The notes: a model not told the origin generated them from the sequence alone. A DNA stretch of 36,714 nt from an uncultured Oscillospiraceae bacterium (GCA_934591845.1 CAKTPO010000021.1:1-36714); one strand, 5' to 3'; positions 8,301-16,168 are shown, numbered from the stretch's first letter. Numbers and translations: made by a program.

Positions 8301-9821
8301 AAAAAGCTGCTTGAAATAGTTAAACAGGGGCTGGTGGTTTTCCGAAAGCACCGCCAGAGGAATGTCTGTACCCATGGAGGTGATTTTTTCGGAGCCGGTT
8401 TTGGCCATGGTCAAAATGGCATCGTTGATGTCCTCATAGGTGTAGCCAAAGGCGGTGTAAAGCTGGTCCCGCTGTTCCTGGGGGTATACGGGAACCTTGT
8501 GGTTGGGTACCGGCAGCTGCGCCAGGGTCACCAGATGCTGGTCCAGCCACTCGCCGTAGGGCTGCCGGTCCGTAAAGGCGGCTTTGCAGTCCTCGTCGGA
8601 GATGACGGTTTTCCGAAGGGTGTCTACCAGAAGCATTTTCCCGGGCTGTAGCCGGGATTTGCATACAATGTTTTCCTCTGGAATGTCCAGAACACCCACC
8701 TCAGAGGAGACAATGAGCCGCCGGTCCTTGGTGATATAGTAACGGGCGGGCCGCAGACCGTTTCGGTCCAGCACGGCACCCATGATGTCGCCATCGGAAA
8801 AGAAAATGGCGGCAGGGCCGTCCCAAGGCTCCATCATGGTGGAGTAATAGTGATAAAAATCCCGCTTTTTCCGGGACATTCCCCCATCGTTTCTCCAAGG
8901 CTCAGGGATGGTAATCATCACAGCCAGTGGCAGGGGAATGCCGTTCATCATCAGAAATTCCAGGGTGTTGTCCAGCATGGCGGAGTCGGAGCCGCTTTTG
9001 GAAATGACCGGCAGCACCTTGTCCATGTCCTGCTCCATGCAGGAAGATGCCATGGTCTCCTCCCGGGCCAGCATTCTGTCGGCGTTGCCACGGATGGTAT
9101 TGATCTCTCCGTTGTGCAAAATCAGCCGATTGGGGTGGGCCCGCTCCCAGCTGGGGGTGGTATTGGTGGAGAAACGGGAGTGGACCATGGCAATGGCACT
9201 TTCGTAGCGGTCCTGCTGCAAATCGGGGTAAAAGGCCCGCAGCTGATTTACCAGGAACATGCCCTTGTATACCACGGTCCGGGAGGAAAAGGAGCAGACA
9301 TAGGTGGTGTCGCAGCTCTGCTCAAAGACCCGGCGGATCACATAGAGCTTCCGGTCAAAGTCCAGCCCCCGGCCCACCTCCGGGGGCCGGGTCACGAAGC
9401 ACTGGTAGATGGCGGGCATGGACTGCCTGGCCCTGGCACCCAGAACATCCGGCACTGTGGGGACTTCCCGCCAGCCAGCAAAGGGAACACCTTCCTTGCG
9501 GCAGACCACTTCCAGTAGCCTTTGGGCCTGACGGCGTTTTAAATCGTCCCTGGGGAGGAAAAACATTCCTACACCGTAGTCCCCCTTTTCTCCCAAGGGA
9601 ATCCCCAGACCGGAGAAGAAAGAGTGGCAGATCTGCAGCAGCACGCCAACACCGTCACCTACCTCGCCGGTGGCATCCTTTCCGGCCCGATGCTCCAACC
9701 GCTCTACAATGGTCAGGGCATCGGAAACGATTTCGTGGCTGGGAATGCCATCGATGCTGACAACGGCACCAATGCCGCAGGCATCGTGTTCAAATTGTTG
9801 GGAATACAGTGTATTGTCCAT
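5325..9821 (-). CDS. gltB: Glutamate synthase, large (alpha) subunit
   Basis: A 1498-residue GOGAT large subunit, the usual length. The start at 9821 (MDNTLYSQQFEHDACGIGAV) is preceded by AAAGGAG; Cys15 becomes the N-terminal nucleophile after propeptide removal. In order: the class II glutaminase domain (about 15-420), the central domain, the FMN and 3Fe-4S synthase domain (AKPGEGGHLPGKK, then CMGCVMKRVCNLDTCPVG providing cluster cysteines), and the C-terminal GXGXG beta-helix (from about residue 1250, e.g. GGGGQSFGAF). It moves the amide of glutamine to 2-oxoglutarate. It lies 16 bp downstream of glnN in a two-gene GS/GOGAT operon under the ANTAR-type leader. No gltD (NADPH-dependent small subunit) is present in the window, so the electron donor partner is elsewhere or different. 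Confidence 0.97.
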   Translation of the reverse strand: MDNTLYSQQFEHDACGIGAVVSIDGIPSHEIVSDALTIVERLEHRAGKDATGEVGDGVGVLLQICHSFFSGLGIPLGEKGDYGVGMFFLPRDDLKRRQAQRLLEVVCRKEGVPFAGWREVPTVPDVLGARARQSMPAIYQCFVTRPPEVGRGLDFDRKLYVIRRVFEQSCDTTYVCSFSSRTVVYKGMFLVNQLRAFYPDLQQDRYESAIAMVHSRFSTNTTPSWERAHPNRLILHNGEINTIRGNADRMLAREETMASSCMEQDMDKVLPVISKSGSDSAMLDNTLEFLMMNGIPLPLAVMITIPEPWRNDGGMSRKKRDFYHYYSTMMEPWDGPAAIFFSDGDIMGAVLDRNGLRPARYYITKDRRLIVSSEVGVLDIPEENIVCKSRLQPGKMLLVDTLRKTVISDEDCKAAFTDRQPYGEWLDQHLVTLAQLPVPNHKVPVYPQEQRDQLYTAFGYTYEDINDAILTMAKTGSEKITSMGTDIPLAVLSENHQPLFNYFKQLFAQVTNPPIDAMREEIVTDTTVYIGSDGNLLQDRPENCRVLEIRQPILTSLELMQIRNMNRPGFRVQTVSLLYYKSISLKNALDRLFIEVDRAYRDGTNVIILSDRGVDEYHMAIPSLLAVSAIEQYLIRTRKRTAVSMILESAEPRDVHHFATLLGYGARAINPYLAQECVAELVEKGRLDKDPHQAILDYNDAVLHGIVKIASKMGISTLQSYQSAQIFEAVGICQDVIDRYFTNTVSPVEGIGLQEIGEGVQWRHNHAFDPLDLGVDTASDSTGTHELHSGTGAEDHLYSPKTIAALRQAVRSGSYEKFRAYTDMVDDERKPHTLRGLMDFRFPEDGGIPLEQVEPAREIVKRFKTGAMSYGSISEEAHTTMAIAMNTLGGKSNSGEGGEDPARFGTIRNSAIKQVASGRFGVTSAYLNSAQDIQIKMAQGAKPGEGGHLPGKKVYPWIAKTRCSTPGVSLISPPPHHDIYSIEDLAQLIYDLKNANRDARISVKLVSEAGVGTIAAGVAKAGAGCVLISGYDGGSGAAPKSSIYNAGLPWELGLAEAHQTLIRNGLRSRVRLETDGKLMSGRDVAIACILGAEEFGFATAPLVCMGCVMKRVCNLDTCPVGIATQNPDLRCRFSGKPEYVMNFMLFIAEQLREIMAKLGVRTVDELVGRTDLIAPREERITHRADTIDLHAILAPLPPTHFEAKDQFDFELEKTLDMKTLLPDFEASFRKRKPHSARLRVSSVNRTLGTILGSEITRRFGDTLEEDTYQVQCQGGGGQSFGAFIPKGLTIALEGDANDYFGKGLSGGKLVVKPRANAQFPAKDNVIIGNVALYGATSGKAFICGVAGERFCVRNSGAIAVVEGCGDHGCEYMTGGRAVILGKTGKNFAAGMSGGIAYVLDTDHDLYLRLNKQMVSISAITERHDAAELRALIEAHVAETDSAFGREILEHFPEYLPKFKKIIPNDYQKMLCAIGRMEEKGMDREQAIMEAFYSISKEN

Positions 9822-9837
9822 GGTCGTCTCCTTTGGT

Positions 9838-11931
9838 TTATCGCACCCCGAACAGGATTTCCCCGTAGCTGGGGTAGGGCCACTGCTTGCCATCGGACAG
9901 GGTCTCCATTTTGTCCACGGCGGTGCGCAGTCGGGTCATGTCTTCAATGACGGTGGTCTTGAAGCCCTGGGCCATGGCGGCGGCACCGGTCACGGCCCTG
10001 ACCTGGGCCAGGTCTCTTTCCAGAGTTCCGGCGGCTTCATAGGTGCGGGCCATCAGGTCGCTGAGTGCCGCCAGGGTTTCTTTTTCATAAGTGCAGTCGG
10101 TATCCGGCAGTACCGCCAGCTTTTCGGCGGCATTCCTGGCCAGTTCTCCGGAGAACCGGGACATGGCGGGCAGAATATCCCGTTTGGTCATGTCCAGCAT
10201 GGTCTGGGCCTCAATGCCGATGACTTTGCAGTAGTTTTCCAGCTTGACTTCGTGGCGGGCGTAGATTTCCGGCTCGCTGTAAACGCCGTGGGTGGTGTAC
10301 AGGCGGATGTTCTTTTCGTCCAGCAGATGGGCCAGGGCATCGGGGGTGGTTTTCAGGTTCAGAAGCCCTCTGCGCTCCGCTTCCTGAACCCAGCTTTCGT
10401 CATAGCCGTCACCGTTGAAGATGATGCGCTTGTGCTGCCGGATGGTGTCCTGGATCAGGGTGTGGAGCCGGGATTCAAAGTTGTCGCAGCCTTCCAGAAT
10501 GTCCGCAAACTCCTGTAACTCCTGGGCCACGGCGGTGTTCAGCACGGTGTTGGCGCAGGAGATGGACTCGGAGGAGCCCAGCATCCGGAACTCAAATTTG
10601 TTTCCGGTAAAGGCAAAGGGGCTGGTGCGGTTCCGGTCGGTGGCATCCTTCTGGAACTTGGGCAGGGTGTGAACGCCAATGCGCATGACTTCCTTTTCGT
10701 GGCCGTCGTAGGGCACGTCCTTTTCAATGCATTCCAGAATCTCGCTGAGGTCGCTGCCTAAGAACATGGAAACAATGGCAGGAGGGGCTTCGTTGGCACC
10801 CAGGCGGTGGTCATTTCCCGCAGAGGCCACGCTGATTCGAAGCAGATCCTGATATTCGTCTACGGCCTTGATCACGGCGCACAGGAACAGCAGGAATTGG
10901 GCGTTTTCATAGGGGGTGGTGCCGGGGTCTAAAAGGTTGAGACCAGTGTCCGTGGAAATGGACCAGTTGTTGTGTTTGCCGGAGCCGTTGACCCCGTCAA
11001 AGGGCTTTTCGTGGAGCAGACACACCAGGCCGTGGCGCTTGGCCACTTTCTGCATCAGCTCCATGGTCAGCTGGTTGTGGTCGGCGGCAATGTTGGTGGT
11101 GGTAAAGATGGGGGCCAGCTCGTGCTGGGCAGGGGCCACCTCGTTATGCTCGGTCTTGGCCAGGATCCCCAGCTTCCACAGCTCGTTGTTTAAATCCCGC
11201 ATGTACTCCCCGACTCTGGGTTTGATGGCACCAAAGTAGTGGTCATCCAGCTCCTGGCCCTTGGGGGGCTTGGCACCGAAAAGGGTTCGTCCGGTATAAA
11301 TCAAGTCCTTTCTGGCATCAAACATGGCTTTGTCCACCAGAAAATACTCCTGTTCCGGGCCAACGGTGGTCTTGACCGAGGTCACATCCTCATTGCCAAA
11401 GAGTTTCAGCACCCGCAATGCCTGACGGTTGATGGCCTCCATAGACCGCAGCAGAGAGGTTTTCTGATCCAGGGCTTCCCCGCCGTAGGAGCAGAACACC
11501 GTGGGGATGCACAGAACACCGTCTTTGATAAAGGCATAGGAAGTGGCATCCCAGGCGGTGTAGCCTCTGGCCTCAAAAGTGGCCCGCAGACCGCCGGAGG
11601 GGAAGGAGCTGGCATCCGGCTCCCCCTGGATCAGCTCTTTTCCGGAGAATTCCATAATGATTTTGCCGCCGTCCTTGGGGGAGATGAAGCTGTCGTGCTT
11701 CTCCGCCGTCACGCCGGTCAGGGGTTGGAACCAGTGGGTAAAGTGGGTGGCACCCTTTTCCACCGCCCAGTCTTTCATGGCATTGGCCACCACCGTGGCT
11801 ACATTCATATCCAGGTGCTTCCCTAGTTTGATGGTGCGCTGTAGGGTTTTGTAGGTTTCCTTTGGCAGACGGGCCTGCATTGTTGCATCGTCAAAGACCA
11901 TTGATGAGAAGATTTCTGTGACCATATTCAT
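9838..11931 (-). CDS. glnN: Glutamine synthetase type III (GlnN)
   Basis: A 697-residue GS-III, the normal length for this family and much longer than GS-I. Recognisable segments include [75 protein letters not shown] and [15 protein letters not shown], which hold the metal, glutamate and ATP ligands. It condenses ammonia and glutamate to glutamine. The first ATG (11931) follows AAAGGGGA closely; a second ATG two codons later (11925) has better spacing and could be used instead. It heads an operon with gltB and is preceded by a TTGACA-17-TAAGAT promoter and the clearest of the three ANTAR-type terminator leaders. It is likely the main ammonia-assimilating synthetase of the organism. Confidence 0.97.
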   Translation of the reverse strand: MNMVTEIFSSMVFDDATMQARLPKETYKTLQRTIKLGKHLDMNVATVVANAMKDWAVEKGATHFTHWFQPLTGVTAEKHDSFISPKDGGKIIMEFSGKELIQGEPDASSFPSGGLRATFEARGYTAWDATSYAFIKDGVLCIPTVFCSYGGEALDQKTSLLRSMEAINRQALRVLKLFGNEDVTSVKTTVGPEQEYFLVDKAMFDARKDLIYTGRTLFGAKPPKGQELDDHYFGAIKPRVGEYMRDLNNELWKLGILAKTEHNEVAPAQHELAPIFTTTNIAADHNQLTMELMQKVAKRHGLVCLLHEKPFDGVNGSGKHNNWSISTDTGLNLLDPGTTPYENAQFLLFLCAVIKAVDEYQDLLRISVASAGNDHRLGANEAPPAIVSMFLGSDLSEILECIEKDVPYDGHEKEVMRIGVHTLPKFQKDATDRNRTSPFAFTGNKFEFRMLGSSESISCANTVLNTAVAQELQEFADILEGCDNFESRLHTLIQDTIRQHKRIIFNGDGYDESWVQEAERRGLLNLKTTPDALAHLLDEKNIRLYTTHGVYSEPEIYARHEVKLENYCKVIGIEAQTMLDMTKRDILPAMSRFSGELARNAAEKLAVLPDTDCTYEKETLAALSDLMARTYEAAGTLERDLAQVRAVTGAAAMAQGFKTTVIEDMTRLRTAVDKMETLSDGKQWPYPSYGEILFGVR

Positions 11932-11944
11932 GTTCCCCTTTCAG

Positions 11945-12003
11945 AATAAAAACGGCGACAAGGACCGTCTATGGGTTTCCCCACAGACGACATCCTTGTC
12001 GCC
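11945..12003 (-). promoter_or_regulatory. glnN-gltB leader: ANTAR-type hairpin exactly overlapping a terminator
   Basis: On the minus strand GGCGAC-AAGGAU-GUCGUC (12003 down to 11986) is a 6-bp stem with hexaloop AAGGAU. Its 5' arm plus loop, GGCGACAAGGA, is perfectly complementary over 11 bp to UCCUUGUCGCC (complement of 11954-11964). This closes a second 9-bp stem with a UUUC/GAAA loop and is followed by GUUUUUAUU. Thus the ANTAR hairpin and the terminator compete for the same bases, the simplest form of antitermination switch. Confidence 0.82.
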
Positions 12004-12044
12004 TTGCTTGCCATATTCAAAAGCCATGGGCTTTGTATGGGGGT

Positions 12045-12073
12045 ATCTTACTCCTATCTTTTTGCAATGTCAA
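12045..12073 (-). promoter_or_regulatory. Sigma-A promoter of glnN-gltB
   Basis: TTGACA (complement of 12068-12073), 17-bp spacer, TAAGAT (complement of 12045-12050). The start would be near 12038, leaving about 35 nt before the leader hairpin. Confidence 0.82.
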
Positions 12074-12160
12074 ATACTTTTTCTTGCAAATTTTGCGTTT
12101 TGTACAATGTGATACCCATTGAAACAAGGGGAGGGGAACGGGCTTGTGCAGGATGACACA

Positions 12161-12868
12161 TCATGCATTTGCACACAGCCCCTCCGGCGGCCCAAACTCC
12201 TGCCACAGCCCCAGGGCCACGGTGACGCCCAGAGGTTCAGCCCGGGTGAGCAGATTTTGAAGGCAACTCCTGTCCCGGTACAGGTGAAACAGAAATCCCT
12301 GGGCCGTTTCCCGGATGGTATACTGGCAGCACAGGTCGTCATCATAGAAGCCCTGGGAGACAGGGGCGTTTGTCGGGGCGCAGGTGGTACCAGCCTTGGT
12401 CAGGGTCAGACGGAGCCCTTGCAGACAGGTGTCCAGCCAGATTTCCCGGCCCTGCCAGGGAGCCAGGCAGTTTTCAACAGCACAGTCCACAGGCACCGGC
12501 GGCAAAAACACAGGACACCCCTCCGGGGCATATTCCGGCGGGGCGGCCACCGGGCAGGGGAGATCCCGGGATAAAATAGCGGCAAGCTCTTTTTGCGATA
12601 AAATCCCGGGCCGCTCAAAGTCCAGCAGCAGCCCCCGGCAGGAGCAGCGGGCCAGAAACCGGCACAGGGCCTCCGAGATTTCCGGGATACTCTGGCTTTC
12701 CAGGGGGGTGCGGTCATCCAGAATGAGCACCGCCCCTTTGGGAAGAACCTGGGGTAGTTTGGATAGCCCCTCTTGGGAAAAATGACAGCCGAAACAGGCA
12801 AGGAACGGCGGCGGGGAATTTTTCAAAAGCTCCTGCTCTGTCATGGCCAGATACTGCGGGATACCCAT
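12161..12868 (-). CDS. Hypothetical protein, 235 residues
   Basis: I do not recognise a family with confidence. The ATG at 12868 is chosen because AAAGGAGG stands 8 bases upstream; the open frame runs further upstream but would cover the divergent yqeG promoter. The product is rich in Cys, Pro and Leu, has no signal peptide or membrane span, and contains an alternating pattern of short hydrophobic strands (GAVLILDD, GLLLDFERP, VTVALGLW) that could be a TIM-barrel. The segment GLLLDFERPG resembles the catalytic-strand region of GH18-like folds, but the full DxxDxE signature is not seen. It is divergent from yqeG and upstream of glnN on the same strand, yet glnN has its own promoter. Codon use matches the neighbours, so it is probably a real gene. 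Confidence 0.7.
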   Translation of the reverse strand: MGIPQYLAMTEQELLKNSPPPFLACFGCHFSQEGLSKLPQVLPKGAVLILDDRTPLESQSIPEISEALCRFLARCSCRGLLLDFERPGILSQKELAAILSRDLPCPVAAPPEYAPEGCPVFLPPVPVDCAVENCLAPWQGREIWLDTCLQGLRLTLTKAGTTCAPTNAPVSQGFYDDDLCCQYTIRETAQGFLFHLYRDRSCLQNLLTRAEPLGVTVALGLWQEFGPPEGLCANA

Positions 12869-12896
12869 GGACAAATCCTCCTTTCCGTGGTATACT
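12868..12896 (+). promoter_or_regulatory. Sigma-A promoter of yqeG-pepP
   Basis: TGGACA (12868-12873), 17-bp spacer, TATACT (12891-12896). It overlaps the start codon and leader of the divergent hypothetical gene. Confidence 0.65.
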
Positions 12897-12969
12897 GGTA
12901 GAGCGTTCGGGGACATGGGCCGGGTACCAGGGCATTTCTCCGTCAGTATATGATAAAGGAGCACTCTAT

Positions 12970-13473
12970 ATGTCTTTGTCCTTTCTGCCGGGCCTGATGA
13001 CCGAAAAGCTGACAGATCTGACTCCTGAATATCTGCAACGCCGAGGCATCAGCCTGCTGATGATGGATTTTGACAATACCATCGTCCCCTATACCACCGA
13101 TGTACCTACGGAAGAAATGAGACGGTGGTTGGAGACCATGAACGCCTCCCCGGTGAAGATCGCCATTGTCTCCAACAGCAAAAATGACCGGCTGATCCGC
13201 TTCTGCCGGGACCATCACCTGGATTACATCATGCGTGCCCACAAGCCCAGACCCCAGGGGCTGCTGGAATGTATGGAGCGTTTCGGCTTTGCCCCGGAAC
13301 ACTCTGCCATTGTGGGGGATCAGATCTTTACGGATACACTGGCCGCAAACCTGGCGGGGGTCACACCCATCCTGGTAAAGGCCATTGATAATCATACGAT
13401 TTGGCTGAAAGCAAGGCATGTTTTAGAACTGCCCTTTATCTTTGCGGCCAGAAAAAGGAGAATCAAGCTATGA
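12970..13473 (+). CDS. yqeG: YqeG family HAD-type phosphatase
   Basis: A 167-residue HAD superfamily IIIA phosphatase. AAAGGAG precedes the ATG. Motif I is DFDNT with nucleophile Asp33 and acid/base Asp35, motif II is SNSKND, motif III is the Lys of HKPRP, and motif IV is GDQIFTD. There is no membrane span. YqeG proteins are conserved through Firmicutes; the substrate is uncertain, although relatives act on phosphatidylglycerol phosphate or sugar phosphates. It overlaps the next gene by four bases (ATGA), implying translational coupling. Family assignment is firm, substrate unknown. Confidence 0.9.
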   Translation: MSLSFLPGLMTEKLTDLTPEYLQRRGISLLMMDFDNTIVPYTTDVPTEEMRRWLETMNASPVKIAIVSNSKNDRLIRFCRDHHLDYIMRAHKPRPQGLLECMERFGFAPEHSAIVGDQIFTDTLAANLAGVTPILVKAIDNHTIWLKARHVLELPFIFAARKRRIKL

Positions 13474-14534
13474 AAAACATTGAAAAATTCCTGTCCATTC
13501 TGGATGGGGAGGCAGATGGCTTGCTGCTGACTTCCCGCTACAGCCGTCATTACGGCGCGGAGTTCGACATTGCCGAGGGCATGGCCATCGTCACCAAAAA
13601 GGGCTGCCGCTATTTTACAGACAGCCGCTATATTGAGTCCGCCCAGGCGGGCATCCGGGGCTTTGAGGTGCTGGATGTCAACGCCGACCGGAACTACGCC
13701 AAGTGCCTCAACGATGCCATTGCGGACTTTGGGGTTACCACTTTGGGATATGAAGAAAAGTATCTCACCGTGGCGGAGTTTATGAACCTGGAAAAGAACC
13801 TCAACGCCAAGCTGGTGCCCATGAACGACCGCATCAACGGTTTCCGGGATGTGAAAGAGCCCTGGGAGCTGGATCTGCTGCGGAAAGCCCAGAAAATCGC
13901 CGACAAGGCCTTTGAGGAGGCCCTGCCCCGGATCCATGCCGGTATGACCGAGCTGGAAGCCCAGGCGGAGCTGATTTACGCCATGTACAAAAACGGTGCC
14001 CAGGGCCTGTCCTTTGACCCCATTGTGGTGTCCGGCCCCAATACCAGTATGCCCCACGGCGTGGCCGGTGACCGGGTGATCCGGGAGGGGGACTTTGTGA
14101 CCATGGACTTTGGCGTTCTTTATCAGGGCTACTGCTCCGATACCACCCGGACCTTTGCCGTGGGCTACGCCACCGAGGAAATGAAGAAGGTCTATTATAC
14201 CGTTCTGGAAGCCCAGAAAGCCGGTATCGCCATTACAAAGGCCGGTGTCACCGGTGCCCAGGTGGACGGTGCTGCCCGGAAAGTCATTACCGATGCCGGT
14301 TACGGTGAATACTTTGGCCACAGCTACGGCCACGGCGTGGGCCTGGAGATCCACGAAGGCCCCAATATGAGCTTCCGCTACCTCAAGGAGATCCCCGCCG
14401 GTGCGGTGACTTCCGCGGAGCCTGGCATTTATCTGCCCGGAAAGTTCGGCGTTCGTATTGAGGATGTGACAATTGTCACCGCCGATGGTTGCGAAGATAT
14501 CACCAATCTCCCCAAAGATTTGCTGATCATCTAA
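13470..14534 (+). CDS. M24 family Xaa-Pro aminopeptidase
   Basis: A 354-residue cytosolic metallopeptidase that removes N-terminal residues preceding proline. The ATG at 13470 is chosen because AAAAAGGAG is 8-9 bases upstream and it overlaps the yqeG stop; the frame is open upstream but that part lies within yqeG. The N-terminal creatinase-like domain (1-125) precedes the pita-bread domain with all five dinuclear metal ligands: Asp213 (VTMDFGV), Asp224 (CSDTTRTF), His288 (SYGHGVGLEIHEGP), Glu317 (AEPGIYLP) and Glu331 (VRIEDV). It lies upstream of efp, a common arrangement in clostridia and bacilli, but efp has its own promoter. Confidence 0.93.
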   Translation: MKNIEKFLSILDGEADGLLLTSRYSRHYGAEFDIAEGMAIVTKKGCRYFTDSRYIESAQAGIRGFEVLDVNADRNYAKCLNDAIADFGVTTLGYEEKYLTVAEFMNLEKNLNAKLVPMNDRINGFRDVKEPWELDLLRKAQKIADKAFEEALPRIHAGMTELEAQAELIYAMYKNGAQGLSFDPIVVSGPNTSMPHGVAGDRVIREGDFVTMDFGVLYQGYCSDTTRTFAVGYATEEMKKVYYTVLEAQKAGIAITKAGVTGAQVDGAARKVITDAGYGEYFGHSYGHGVGLEIHEGPNMSFRYLKEIPAGAVTSAEPGIYLPGKFGVRIEDVTIVTADGCEDITNLPKDLLII

Positions 14535-14552
14535 AAAATTTACAAAACCCCC

Positions 14553-14581
14553 TTGCAAAATAACGTATTATAGGGTAAACT
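14553..14581 (+). promoter_or_regulatory. Sigma-A promoter of efp
   Basis: TTGCAA (14553-14558), 17-bp spacer, TAAACT (14576-14581), about 60 bases before the efp ATG. Confidence 0.7.
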
Positions 14582-14645
14582 AGCATAGTTAAGGATATAG
14601 ATTCTTGTATCCCCCCAAGGGAACATAAATTAGGAGGATAAACCA

Positions 14646-15209
14646 ATGATTTCTGCAAGTGATTTTAGAAACGGCGTTACCTTTGAAATGGACGGAAAGG
14701 TGATGCAGGTCATCGAATTCCAGCACGTCAAGCCCGGCAAGGGTGCTGCCTTCGTCCGTGTAAAGATGAAGAACGTGATCACCGGCGGCGTGACCGAAAC
14801 CAGCTTCAACCCCTCTGCCAAGTACCCCACCGCTTACATTGAGCGCAAGAAGATGGAGTACTCCTACAATGACGGCAACCTGTACTACTTCATGGACGGC
14901 GAGACCTACGAGCTGACCCCCATTGATGCCAGCGTTCTGGACGACTCTTTCAAGTTCGTCAAGGAGAACGACACCTGCACCATTATGAGCTACAAGGGCA
15001 ACGTCTTTGGCGTGGAAGCTCCCAACTTTGCGGACCTGGTGGTCACCAAGACCGAGCCTGGCTTCGCCGGCAATACCGCTACCAACGTTACCAAGCCCGC
15101 CACCGTTGAGACCGGCGCTGAGATCAAGGTGCCTCTGTTCATCAACGAGGGCGACAAGATCCAGATCGACACCCGCACCGGCGAGTACCTGGGCCGTTCC
15201 AAGGCCTAA
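14646..15209 (+). CDS. efp: Translation elongation factor P
   Basis: A 187-residue EF-P, the normal length, which rescues ribosomes stalled at polyproline stretches. The KOW-like N-terminal domain carries the loop VKPGKGAAF with Lys32 at the tip that reaches the peptidyl-transferase centre, followed by two OB-type domains ending in [21 protein letters not shown] lies 7-8 bases before the ATG. No EpmA/B or other modification enzyme is in the window, so whether Lys32 is modified cannot be said. The next gene starts 32 bases downstream with no terminator between, so they are probably co-transcribed. Confidence 0.97.
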   Translation: MISASDFRNGVTFEMDGKVMQVIEFQHVKPGKGAAFVRVKMKNVITGGVTETSFNPSAKYPTAYIERKKMEYSYNDGNLYYFMDGETYELTPIDASVLDDSFKFVKENDTCTIMSYKGNVFGVEAPNFADLVVTKTEPGFAGNTATNVTKPATVETGAEIKVPLFINEGDKIQIDTRTGEYLGRSKA

Positions 15210-15241
15210 GGACAGCCGTCTTGGCTGAAAGGAGAACGAAT

Positions 15242-15730
15242 ATGACGATTTCTGAAAAATCCGCCTACCTGAAAGGACTCATGGACGGCCTGAAGCTGGA
15301 CACCGAGACCAATGAGGGAAAGATGATCGCTGCCATCGTTGATTTGCTCGGCGACATGTCCAAGCGTATGGTGGACATTGAGGATACCACCATTGCCATC
15401 TCCGACGAGCTGGACGAGATCGAGGAGGATCTGGACGCCATTGAGGACTTCATCATGGATGAAGAAGACGACTATGACGACTGGGACGATGACGAAGACG
15501 ACGACTACGATTTCGCAGAGGACGAGGACGACGAAGACGAAGACGAAGACGAGGAGGAGCCCGAGGAAGGCTTTGACTTCGGCGACGAGGAGAGCACCAT
15601 CTACGAGGTAGAGTGCGCCTGCGGCAACATCATCGACTTCGACGAAGAAGTTCTGGAGTCCGGCAGCATCGTCTGCCCCAACTGCGGAGAGACCCTGGAA
15701 TTCACCTTTGACGACGAGGATTCCGAGTAA
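15242..15730 (+). CDS. Acidic protein with C-terminal zinc ribbon (CD1247-like)
   Basis: A 162-residue protein. ATG 15242 follows AAAGGAG. The N-terminal helical part (about 1-75; YLKGLMDGLKLD, then MVDIEDTTIAISDELDEIEEDL) resembles the clostridial CD1247 N-terminal domain and looks coiled-coil forming. A central stretch of almost only Asp and Glu (about 76-120) is followed by a zinc ribbon with Cys pairs CAC and CPNCG. It has no catalytic motif. Such small proteins are found next to efp in clostridia; the function is unknown. The acidic run could mimic nucleic acid or bind cations, but that is speculation. Confidence 0.85.
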   Translation: MTISEKSAYLKGLMDGLKLDTETNEGKMIAAIVDLLGDMSKRMVDIEDTTIAISDELDEIEEDLDAIEDFIMDEEDDYDDWDDDEDDDYDFAEDEDDEDEDEDEEEPEEGFDFGDEESTIYEVECACGNIIDFDEEVLESGSIVCPNCGETLEFTFDDEDSE

Positions 15731-15736
15731 GCATTC

Positions 15737-15775
15737 ATCTTCACCGGCGGAAGGTTCCGCCGGTGAAGATTTTGG
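15737..15775 (+). terminator. Intrinsic terminator after efp operon
   Basis: A perfect 16-bp stem (15737-15752 with 15755-15770) with a two-base spacer, then TTTGGTAAATTTT. It is unusually long for a simple terminator. Confidence 0.8.
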
Positions 15776-15805
15776 TAAATTTTGCCCATCTCCAGCAAAA
15801 AATGC

Positions 15806-15834
15806 TTGACAAGAAGCACATGCCGTGATATAAT
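15806..15834 (+). promoter_or_regulatory. Sigma-A promoter of the tRNA pair
   Basis: Perfect TTGACA (15806-15811), 17-bp spacer, TATAAT (15829-15834), about 35 bases before the first tRNA. Confidence 0.9.
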
Positions 15835-15868
15835 CCTACCCGTAGTGACGAGCGTCACTTGATTGAAC

Positions 15869-15945
15869 GGGCCTTTAGCTCAGTTGGTCAGAGCCTCCGG
15901 CTCATAACCGGATAGTCCCGGGTTCGAGTCCCTGAAGGCCCACCA
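15869..15945 (+). tRNA. tRNA with CAU anticodon, probably tRNA-Ile2 (lysidine type)
   Basis: A 77-nt cloverleaf with encoded CCA: acceptor GGGCCTT/AAGGCCC, D stem GCTC/GAGC, anticodon arm TCCGG-CTCATAA-CCGGA and T loop TTCGAGT. The CAU anticodon leaves elongator Met or Ile2. The body resembles Firmicute tRNA-Ile2 (CCTTTAGCTCAGTTGGT and CGGCTCATAACCG), and C4-G69 with C5-G68 are the pairs known to favour TilS. Oddities: C at position 26 and a C50-U64 mismatch in the T stem. Confidence 0.9.
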
Positions 15946-15973
15946 TTAACGAAAGGTTTTCCTTTTTACATAT

Positions 15974-16048
<75 letters not shown>

Positions 16049-16049
<1 letters not shown>

Positions 16050-16087
16050 AAACCACCGAACATGATTTGTTCGGTGGTTTTATTTTT
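16049..16087 (+). terminator. Intrinsic terminator of the tRNA pair
   Basis: A 14-bp stem (16049-16062 with 16068-16081) whose 3' arm runs into TTTTATTTTTT. Its first base is the last A of the tRNA CCA end. Confidence 0.9.
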
Positions 16088-16109
16088 TGCCTTCCATTTT
16101 GATGGCGAT

Positions 16110-16138
16110 TTGCGGCCAACTGGAATCTGTGGTATAAT
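16110..16138 (+). promoter_or_regulatory. Sigma-A promoter of the MmcQ/YjbR gene
   Basis: TTGCGG (16110-16115), 17-bp spacer, TATAAT (16133-16138), 30 bases before the ATG. Confidence 0.65.
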
Positions 16139-16168
16139 AAAGAAAAACGGTACGAAGGGGCGGTACAT

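Noticed and set aside
13392..14558. 388-codon open frame on the minus strand opposite the M24 peptidase
   Set aside because: Antisense shadow of a gene with all five metal ligands present; no ribosome site and no recognisable domain.
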